DNA of 64,000 bases from Aotearoamyces nothofagi. Its lineage: Eukaryota; Ascomycota; Leotiomycetes; Leotiales; Tympanidaceae. Under the pieces are notes generated by a model. That model made no database searches and was not told where the DNA came from. It worked only from the letters and a program-made list of their open reading frames with translations. The stretch's first letter is position 1, and every line of letters begins with the position of its first letter. Where the stretch lies: the NCBI GenBank assembly GCA_015345905.1, contig JADDTR010000024.1:248001-312000 (forward strand), read 5' to 3'. Below, in pieces: positions 57,048-64,000 of the stretch. The translations under genes were made by a program, and so were the position numbers.

Positions 57048-58612
57048 TGATGATGCTCACCCAATTCTGGCAGGTGGGTTTTTGGTTGATTTCCGTGGGT
57101 TGCGAAGAGCTTGGAGGATGGGAGTGCTCGGAGCCGTGCAAGCACCGGCAGCTTGCAAGTACTGGAAGCCTGCCAGCACCCGGACTACCAGGAGCCTTTT
57201 GATAGAGTGCTTGGAGCACAGGGATACTTAGAGTACTGTAGGAGTAATAGGCGCATAGGGCCCGATGAACTGCTACAGCATATCTAGTGATCAGAACTGC
57301 TAAAGACCCAGTGCACATGCGCTAGAAAGTGCAGAAGCTGCCTGAAGCAATCCCCATTTCTGTTAACGCCAAGGCGTTGCGGTGGCGGCAAGGTGGTGGG
57401 ATGCCCCAAGCATCCGAGATGCAAAGACTTTTGACACACGCCTCTCGAGTCTGGCTGGGAACACTGGCTTGGGGCAAGGGGTCAGGGCATGGAATTTACA
57501 TCAAACACTCGCTCGCAATTAAGTTGTACTCGCACCTCGCCAGGCATGTCACATATCTCTCGCTCGCACGCACGGTACATCGCCGAACCTAGATATCTCG
57601 TCAACCAACGGCCAGTCTGCAGCCGCAGCGCGAGCCAACTACCAGCGACAGCTTGAGGCCGTTGCCCCGTGCCCGACTGGAGCACGACGGCATCCGTGAC
57701 GGCATCCGTGACGGCATCCGTGACGGGTCCAGGCCGCCCTCTCCATCCCATCCCCGGGGGTTTCTGGAACAGAGACGATATCCGTCTGATCAGTGCTCTC
57801 GCTGCCACTGTTTTCGCCCGATCTCAATCTGTCAGCCAAACTCAAAAAACCCCTCTCTGAAACCTAATCCTCGGATCCGAACCTAATAACCCTGTCGGTC
57901 ATGCCGAAGCTCGGATGCCGAAATACGGATACCGAAGGTGCGGAGGCCGGCAGCCGAGTCAGGACCTCCACACGAGTCATTGTCCGGTTTCAGGCCGAAG
58001 TTTGGGCGGCTTTATATATATTATCCGGCGGGGTGCTGGGGGCTTCAACCAGACAGCCGATCTACTGTGCGGCGATCCGGTAGGCCTTCACTGCCATGGC
58101 TTGAGTGAAGTTGGCTGGGCGTAAGTAAGTGCTTGTACACGTGCTTCCTTCTTCATTCACGGATAGAGGCCTGATTTCATGGTAAAGTCATGCCCGTTGG
58201 GTTTTTTATTTCTCTATGCGGCCATCCGAGGATGAGGGGGTGATGTGATGATGTGGGGCCCGAGCAAGCTTTACATGCCAGCTCGTGGTGCCGCCTCAGT
58301 AGCTCCCGTTCCATTTCATCACTGGGCACCTCTTAACTCGAATGCTATCATCTAACCATCACTGGAGATGCAACTAAGAATACTGATGCCAATGCTGCCC
58401 TGGATCCCGTGGGCCGAGCCGTCAAATGCACTAAAGCAGACTCCTGAAAATGTTGTATCGCGCTATACTTACAGCTGTGCTTCACGGCAAGGAGACCCTG
58501 GGATGAGTAAGCATAGTGCTTCCATCTCCTCCATCCTTCTTCCATAGGAGAGTAGATAAAGATAGAATAAGAAAAGATAGAATAAGAAGAAGGATATACC
58601 TCGACAAGAGCT
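57048..58612. other. Repeat-bearing spacer between PhzF-like gene and dual-specificity phosphatase
   Basis: About 1.57 kb, GC-rich in the middle, with a 12-bp minisatellite at 57686-57721 and imperfect GGATGCCGAAATACGGATAC-type duplications near 57915-57935. Short duplications (GCACCGGCAGCTTGCAAG, GCCTGCCAGCACC) lie around 57140-57180. No supportable gene. Confidence 0.5.
57686..57726. repeat. 12-bp minisatellite (GACGGCATCCGT)3
   Basis: Three perfect copies plus a partial fourth. Confidence 0.9.
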
Positions 58613-59131
58613 TCATTTCTCGTCCTTCAAACAGTCCTTCCCATTCGCCATATCACCGACCCTCCTTCGTAGCGGAGGCTCGTGAAACCCCACCACCGGA
58701 TCACTTCCCTGCGGCTTCCTACCGAAGTACAGATCGATCTGATTCAGAAAAACCATCGATGGCTTCGCGTCACTCTTTTTCGATCTCAGGTACTGGACCG
58801 CCGCCGACGTGTCTGTTTTGTTCAGGTGGCATAGGTAGGCAACTACGGCCGCCGCAGACCGATTCACTCCGAGGACGCAGTGCACGAGGACTCGGTTTTC
58901 GCCATCTTGCATGGCCGTGTCGATGAACCCGAGGATGCGCGGGATGTGTGGTGTGATGTTGTCCAAGTCCAGAAGTGGGATATTGAGAATCGTGCGGCTA
59001 GGTATGCGAGATTCCGGGCGATTCAGGACGGTGCACATATTGAGGACGTGCGTGTATTTTGCATCGATTCCTCTTGGAAATGAGGACATATCGAGACCAG
59101 GGATGATCTCGACCGGTGGCGTTTGCGTCAT
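58613..59131 (-). CDS. Dual-specificity protein phosphatase
   Basis: A single exon of 172 residues. The P-loop VHCVLGVNRSAAAVVAYL carries catalytic Cys85 and Arg91 in HCX5RS form. A candidate general acid lies in LLDLDNITPHIP (Asp55 or Asp57). The fold fits small atypical DSPs: VEIIPGLDMSSF at the N-terminus and QYLRSKKSDAKPSMVFLNQI after the P-loop. It should dephosphorylate Ser/Thr/Tyr phosphoproteins; the substrate is unknown. There is no targeting sequence. The C-terminal ~30 residues are basic and probably disordered. Confidence 0.88.
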   Translation of the reverse strand: MTQTPPVEIIPGLDMSSFPRGIDAKYTHVLNMCTVLNRPESRIPSRTILNIPLLDLDNITPHIPRILGFIDTAMQDGENRVLVHCVLGVNRSAAAVVAYLCHLNKTDTSAAVQYLRSKKSDAKPSMVFLNQIDLYFGRKPQGSDPVVGFHEPPLRRRVGDMANGKDCLKDEK

Positions 59132-59429
59132 GATGTCTATGAGTATGATGGAATGATTGATTGCCTTGTAGTAACTTTTGCTTTTCGTTTTCTTGTTAAT
59201 GTCAAGGCTGTGGGTGTATTTCGTGCACTTATATAATACATTGCCATCGAGAAATCCCGAGGCTAGATGATTAGGGAAGGACCAGTCACTAGCAGCAACC
59301 GGAGTTCACCTTCCTTTTGAACAAATCGCAGATAATGTCATAATTCTCTTATTTCAACTAGCAGTGCGCTCAAGTACGACCATTGTGATTAGTGTAGTTC
59401 TAATCCCGGACTCCAAACTTCCCAATAAG
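59132..59429. other. Spacer between DSP and acyl-CoA synthetase genes
   Basis: 298 bp holding the DSP promoter and the 3' end of the synthetase gene. Nothing else is visible. Confidence 0.35.
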
Positions 59430-61798
59430 CTATTCGTTCCTCGAATATGCCTCGTTTATTTGCTGTTGATACCTGGCTACAATCTTCCTACGGGCGACTT
59501 TCATAGTCGATGTAAGCATCTCCTGTCTTTCGTTAACAAGCCAATTTCTTACTCTTTCAGATCTTGTTAAATATCTGTCACTTACGTTTTGCGGAGTCCA
59601 TTCTTCATCGACCAATACCAGTCCAGTGATTACTTCATAGTGAGCTAACCCACCGCTACGTCCCGCAGCCTGCAATTCCTTAAGGAGGATATCCACAATC
59701 GTGTTGTTTTTCGTCAAAGCTTCGAGACCATGGTCTTCAATTCCATTTGCCGAGGCAATCTTCGACAGTACAGGCTCGAGCGGCATTACAATAGCAATAG
59801 GGTTCTTGTGATGCGGCGAGGCATACACACATATCTGGCCGATAAAAGGTGCTGAACGGTAAATTGACTCGAGCTTCACGTAGTGATGTCAGCATTTATC
59901 AATAGTCATGCTCTAGCCGCTATGTTTTCGTACCTTTTCAAGAGCAATGTACTCTCCAAGCAGTGTCTTCACCAGATTCTTCTTACGATCAATAATCCAC
60001 AAATGGCCGTTCTTGTCCCATTCACCAATATCACCAGTCTTGAAATACCCATCAGGAGTAAAAGCACTTGCTGTTTCTTCTGGATCGTTATGATACCCGG
60101 CAGTGACGGTATCGCCTCGGATACAGATCTCGCCCTGTGGGGGGTTATTGGTAGCGAAGTACCCCGCCTCCGCAAAATCAATGAATTTGACTTCAATAGC
60201 CGGCGAGATATCACCAGGTGCGCCTGCTATCCATCGCAAGGGATCACACAAGGCGCTAATTCTGTCCCATTGTAAGTAAGATGCTCTCAGAATAATATGC
60301 TGGAACTCACCCTGATGTCTCCGTTAGACCATATCCTATAATCATCGGTGCAAGGACAATGGAGACAAAATTTTGGGTGCTCTTTGCGATAGGCCCGGAT
60401 CCGTTTGCACACAATCTAAGTTTTCCACCTGTAGCCTCTTTCACCTTGGAAAATATAAGTGAATCCAGGATGCCCGAACCTGGCAAGCCGTTTGTCTCCA
60501 GGAAGGTCTTTGTATGCACGGCGCCCCAGAAAAGTTTACTCGTCAAGAAGCCCCTGCTTTCAACATTTGCTTCAATACCTTTCTTCACAGTCTCCCATAC
60601 AGCCGGAACACCAACGAGAAGAGTTGGCTTGAACTCTCTCAAGTCGCCGAGGCAGTTCCTCATAGAGCCATCCGTGAGCGTTTTGGGTGTTCCGTAACCC
60701 ATGACGCCACCCCAGAATAGCCAGCAATTCTCTAGTACGAACTCAAAGATGTGCGCCAGTGGGAGATATGCAAGCATGGAATCGCCATGGCCTACTTTGT
60801 GTATAGGCTGATTGGCAATGACATCTGTGCCGGCAACTGTTTCAAACCTTAGTATATTAAACTAATGGTAGCATTGGAGGCAGATATTTACCAGCGGCAG
60901 CTATGTTCTTGTGTAATATTCTTACGCCCTTTGGTGTACCCGAAGTGCCGGAAGTATACATGATACAGCACACATCTTCAGGCTTCGGAGGCATGGTATC
61001 CACTGGATTATCTTCGCCAAGCTGCCTGAGCTCTTCGAAGCTGAGGATGGTGACATGGTCGTGCGTCGCTTTGAGCTCGGCAATGTCCTCTGGCTGCAGC
61101 TCAAAGTCGCTGTTGTAGATAACGTACTTGATGTCCTTTGCCACCTTGAGGGGGTTTTTGATGATGCTCAAAAGACGTGGATCAAGAAAGATGGCCTTTG
61201 ACTGCGTGGCCAGTAACGAATGGGTAAGAGCTTCTTCACCTATAGTATCATAGGCAGTGACTATGGGAATTGACTGCGATGATGCTCCGTGGGCCACGGC
61301 GAGCCATTGGACACTGCGGAGAATCAGCTCTATTAATATCAAGGGAAGTAAGGGATCCTACCTCGTGGCAGCGAAGATGTGCGTCCGATCACCCTCAACC
61401 AAGCCCAGCTTCCTCAAGCCAGCGCCGATCTGCAAGATGAGCTTCTCAAACTCGCGAAAGCTGAGATAAGTGTACTTGCCCATCTCAAAGTAGGACCAGA
61501 CCTTGTCAACCTCGACCTTCTGGCCATTTATAATCTTGGGCACCTTTTTGTTCTCATGGTGCATCTTGATTAATTTCCGCGTGCCCATAGCCCTCTTATC
61601 GCCATATTGCTTCGAGGCATAGCTAACGATGTCGAGCAAGGTGGAGACGCCTTCAGCAGTGGACACGAGCTTTTCGGGGCACTGCACGTTGCGTCGGGGG
61701 ACGGTTTCTCCTTCTACACGCTTTGCTCCTGGGACCTCGACGGTGTAGGGTGGCGACTGCGTGGGCCGCGCATGCAGGACGATTTTCGAATGCGCCAT
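59430..61798 (-). CDS. Long-chain acyl-CoA synthetase (AMP-binding, FAA1/FAA4-like)
   Basis: Five exons: 61798-61362, 61313-60892, 60836-60311, 60255-59934, 59873-59430, with 48-60-nt introns and 716 residues. The AMP-binding signature CIMYTSGTSGTPKGVRILHK lies near residue 264. Other motifs are YLPLAHIFEFVLENCWLFWG, GYGLTETSG near residue 452, and FKTGDIGEWDKNGHLWIIDR. Next comes NLVKTLLGEYIALEK-LESIYR across the last junction. The enzyme activates long-chain fatty acids with ATP and CoA. The N-terminus lacks an obvious signal, and the C-terminus (YSRNE) is not a peroxisomal PTS1, so a cytosolic or ER/lipid-droplet FAA1-type enzyme is more likely than FAA2. A strong purine tract on the plus strand, which is CT-rich in its own sense, lies immediately upstream. 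Confidence 0.93.
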
Positions 61799-61807
61799 GA
61801 TTGCGAC

Positions 61808-61900
61808 GGGGGCGGAGAGGAGAAGGGGAGGGGAAAAGAAGAGAGAAGAGAAGGAGGGAGGAGAGAGAAGAATAGAGAGGAGAGGGAGGAGAGGAAGAGC
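61808..61900. repeat. Polypurine (GA-rich) tract
   Basis: Almost uninterrupted A/G on the plus strand for about 90 bp, directly upstream of the synthetase ATG. In the sense of that gene it is a CT-rich leader, common before fungal start sites. Confidence 0.85.
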
Positions 61901-61975
61901 CGGCAGAAATGTCGCCCTGAAAACAAAACAAGGCAGAAAGAAGGGTTTAGCGATGAATAGCGATGCATACGGAGA

Positions 61976-62037
61976 CGTAGGCGGAGGCGTAGTAGGCGTT
62001 AGGCGTAGGCGTAGGCGTAGGCGTTAGGCGTAGGCGT
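61976..62037. repeat. Hexanucleotide repeat (GGCGTA)n with GGCGTTA variants
   Basis: About nine imperfect units of GGCGTA, mixed with GGCGTTA. Confidence 0.9.
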
Positions 62038-62044
62038 CAGACGT

Positions 62045-62065
62045 ACAGTACAGTACAGTACAGTA
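62045..62065. repeat. Pentanucleotide repeat (ACAGT)4
   Basis: Four perfect ACAGT units followed by a partial unit. Confidence 0.88.
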
Positions 62066-62190
62066 CGTACAGTAGTGAGTGAGTGGACGGAAGGTCGGAG
62101 GTTCGGTCGGAGGTTCGCAACTAAGGACGCACGGTCTACCGAGGAGAGTACGTTGGCCTGAAGATGACGCCGCGGGACGCGAGCCAGGCA

Positions 62191-62226
62191 AGAACTGCCA
62201 GAACTGCCAGAACTGCCAGAACTGCC
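62191..62226. repeat. 9-bp minisatellite (AGAACTGCC)4
   Basis: Four perfect copies, abutting a second, unrelated array. Confidence 0.92.
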
Positions 62227-62266
62227 AGGGCCGTGTAGGGCCGTCCAGGGCCGTCCAGGGCCGTCC
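62227..62266. repeat. 10-bp minisatellite (AGGGCCGTCC)4
   Basis: Four copies, the first ending GTGT, immediately after the 9-bp array. Confidence 0.92.
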
Positions 62267-62740
62267 AGGGCTTTCAGGTCAGGGCCTCCAGGGCCTCTCG
62301 TCTCGCTGTTTCGCAGTTTCGCAGTTTCGCAGCTGCTGCGGATCACTAATGACGACTGCAGGGGCGCCGGGGCGCTTATTGCGGGAGCTTAGATAGCCTG
62401 GAGCTGGCAGCTTGGCACCCACGGCCTCTGTCGCCAGCCCGGCGTCCGCGGGAGAGACTGCGCCGGGCAGCGCACCCAGTAGCCGTGCTGGCAGGGCAGG
62501 GCAGTGCTAGGCAGGGCCAGGCACGCACTGTTAGGACGGGAAGAGGAGACACCACCCGCCCGTTAATATACATCCATATCGACACTGCCTCTATCGTCCT
62601 ATCCATACCAGCACCACCACAACAGCCTCGGCCTGCACCGGCACCTCACGTCATGGCTCTCGCCACCCCCAGCATTTCAACGGCGCGGCCGAGGAGCGCC
62701 AATGCGCTGCAGGTGTGCAGATGGGCCGTTGCGCCGTTAT

Positions 62741-62767
62741 GCAGCGGTGCAGCGGTGCAGCGGTGCA
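62741..62767. repeat. 8-bp minisatellite (GCAGCGGT)3
   Basis: Three copies plus a partial one. Confidence 0.88.
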
Positions 62768-63219
62768 GTTATGCAGAAAAGCAGATGCCGGCCAGCGTCG
62801 GGAAGCCGGCGCACAGCAGCGGCGAGACACTACAGTACTGTACATCGTCGTCCAATGGGGCGCACGGGGGATGCGGTACAGTGCTCCGTACAGCTGCCGC
62901 GTCCCCTTTCCCCGCATGAATCCTTACTCCCCCCTTCCCCCTCCCCCCTCCCCCCTCCTCACTCATCACTCCTCCCTCTGTAGATAACCTCGGCAGGGAT
63001 GGCGAAGCTGTCATCACATGACGACAGCAAAGTGAATCGGTCGTGTCTCCCGTGTATCTCTGACGGACACGGGTTTACTTCACTACGATGTTGTACTGTA
63101 CTTGTATAAAGCCATGCAGATTACATAGCTGCAGAACGGCGTAACCTTTCTGGATTGGTTTCAAATTTGGGTTAAACGGGATAGAACCATTGCCGGCATT
63201 CACGGGGTGTGCAAGGGAC

Positions 63220-63258
63220 GGGACGAGATGCGACACGGGACGAGATGCGACACGGGAG
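63220..63258. repeat. 17-bp tandem repeat, two copies
   Basis: Unit GGGACGAGATGCGACAC twice and a partial third. Confidence 0.9.
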
Positions 63259-63371
63259 ACAGGAGATAACTATCAATATATGTGGACCATATAGGCACCT
63301 TTTCTTTTTCAATTTACCCCATGCTTATGACTCTCCGTTCACTTTCCAAGTGCCATGCCATGCCATCTAAT

Positions 63372-64000
63372 CTAAGCCTCGCCAGGCCAGATGTCATCAG
63401 CAATACTACGAACCAATGCCAACTTGTTCTTCATGTCCTCCCAGCTCACAGAGTTGCCTTCTTCGTGACTTGCGAACCCACATTGCGGGCTAACACCAAT
63501 CCTCTGCAGGGCCTGATCCCTGGTCTGTCCACTGCCCTTGGCCATGAACTCTGCGGCTTCGAAGACTCTCTGCTTCATCTTTTCCTTGTCCTCGAGCTCG
63601 GGGAATTTGGAGGTAATGACGCCAAGGATGACGTTCTTGTGTGCGGGAAGAGACAGCAGCGGCTCAAATCCTCCAGCACGAGGCGTGTCGTACTCAAGGT
63701 AGTAAGTTGAAACATTCAGGTTCTGGAAGAGCTTGGTTGCAATGCGGTCATACCCCCCTTCAGAGAAATGACGGGAGCCCATGAAGTTACCTCTGCAGAT
63801 GTGGAGGCCGATGTGGATCTTGTCAACATGCTGTCCAATACTGTCGTTGTAGCACTGGATGTAGGCGTCAAGCAATTGCTCCGGTGTCTTTGTATTCGAT
63901 TTATCTTTCTCCCATCCAGCCAACATCTTGTCGGAGCAGAAATCTAAATATTATTAGCGCCCTATCGTAGCATCGGCTTTTAGACTCACAAGCAAAGTTT
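63372..64000 (-). CDS. MetE-like (cobalamin-independent methionine synthase C-terminal type) protein, partial
   Basis: The gene runs off the right edge. Visible are the last exon, 63943-63372, a 46-nt intron 63944-63989, and 11 nt of the preceding exon at 63990-64000 (NFA-YFCSDKM across the splice). The sequence has the UROD/MetE-like barrel with all four zinc-ligand positions: GLHICRGN (His and Cys), TYYLEYDTPRAGGFEPL (Glu) and VSPQCGFAS (Cys). It therefore could be a metal-dependent thiol methyltransferase. The visible part matches short fungal stand-alone MetE C-terminal homologues rather than clearly the full-length methionine synthase, but the missing 5' part prevents a decision. Confidence 0.78.

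Larger units (their letters stand above)
61799..63371. promoter_or_regulatory. Repeat-dense spacer upstream of acyl-CoA synthetase gene
   Basis: About 1.57 kb with six tandem repeats, a purine tract at 61808-61900 and a C-rich tract at 62925-62980. Near-coding frames (for example 62485-62919 plus) are repeat-derived and biased in Ala/Arg/Pro. The part close to 61800 should be the synthetase promoter or 5' UTR. Confidence 0.5.

Noticed and set aside
55361-62767. Tandem arrays considered as CRISPR
   Set aside because: Units are directly adjacent without unique spacers, and the DNA is clearly fungal nuclear.
62485-62987. Overlapping Ala/Arg/Pro-rich frames in the GC-rich spacer
   Set aside because: Repeat-derived, present in several frames at once, and without a domain.
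1-64000. tRNA, rRNA and snRNA genes
   Set aside because: By eye I found no paired A and B boxes with a cloverleaf and no conserved rRNA or snRNA segment; a covariance-model scan was not possible.

Overview
The window is nuclear DNA of a filamentous ascomycete fungus (Pezizomycotina). The evidence is short GT-AG introns, mostly 45-65 nt, with CTAAC/CTAAT-like branch sites, intron-bearing housekeeping genes, compact spacing, and proteins that look like those of filamentous ascomycetes (ANP1 of GT62, a BUD3-like Rho GEF, LYC1, a short DCC1). I lean towards Leotiomycetes from the protein flavour, but this is a weak inference. No plasmid, prophage, CRISPR, rRNA or tRNA signal was found. No retrovirus-like or capsid-bearing element was recognised.

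Layout. 1-13 kb: TRS85 (-), CCA1 (+), TTI2 (+), FIG4 (-) and a J-domain protein (+). 13-16 kb: a gene-poor, AT-rich block with three diverged copies of an unidentified repeat in mixed orientation. 16-30 kb: a small conserved fungal protein (+), SYF1 (-), VMA8 (+, nine exons including 10- and 11-nt microexons), a U1A/U2B''-type RRM protein (-), GEA1-type Arf GEF (-, seven exons) and ANP1 (-). 30-32 kb and 33-34.7 kb are empty apart from MTR3 (+) between them. 34.7-54 kb: BUD3-like Rho GEF (-), DCC1 (+), LYC1 (-), an RNF216-like RBR ubiquitin ligase (+), REV7 (-), KAP114 (+), PI31 (+). 54-64 kb: MDP1 phosphatase (-), a PhzF-family protein (+), a dual-specificity phosphatase (-), a long-chain acyl-CoA synthetase (-) and a MetE-like protein cut by the right edge. 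The genes of this last third are separated by unusually repeat-rich, partly GC-rich spacers with at least nine minisatellites or microsatellites.

The genes are mostly conserved eukaryotic housekeeping functions: membrane traffic (TRS85, GEA1, FIG4, VMA8), RNA work (CCA1, SYF1, U1A/U2B'', MTR3), genome maintenance (TTI2, DCC1, REV7), protein quality control (J protein, RBR ligase, PI31), nuclear import (KAP114), septation (BUD3), cell wall mannan (ANP1) and metabolism (LYC1, PhzF-like, acyl-CoA synthetase, MetE-like). They do not form a pathway cluster. Several divergent pairs (SYF1/VMA8, REV7/KAP114, TRS85/CCA1, FIG4/J protein) share short promoter regions.

I did not find a convincing undescribed multi-gene system. 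The points most worth a second look are the VMA8 microexons, the AT-rich repeat block, an apparent frameshift in the J-domain gene, the DH plus RhoGAP-like architecture of the BUD3-like protein, the truncated DCC1, and the minisatellite concentration between 54.8 and 63.3 kb. Exon boundaries were placed by eye from splice consensus, reading-frame phase and protein-family continuity.
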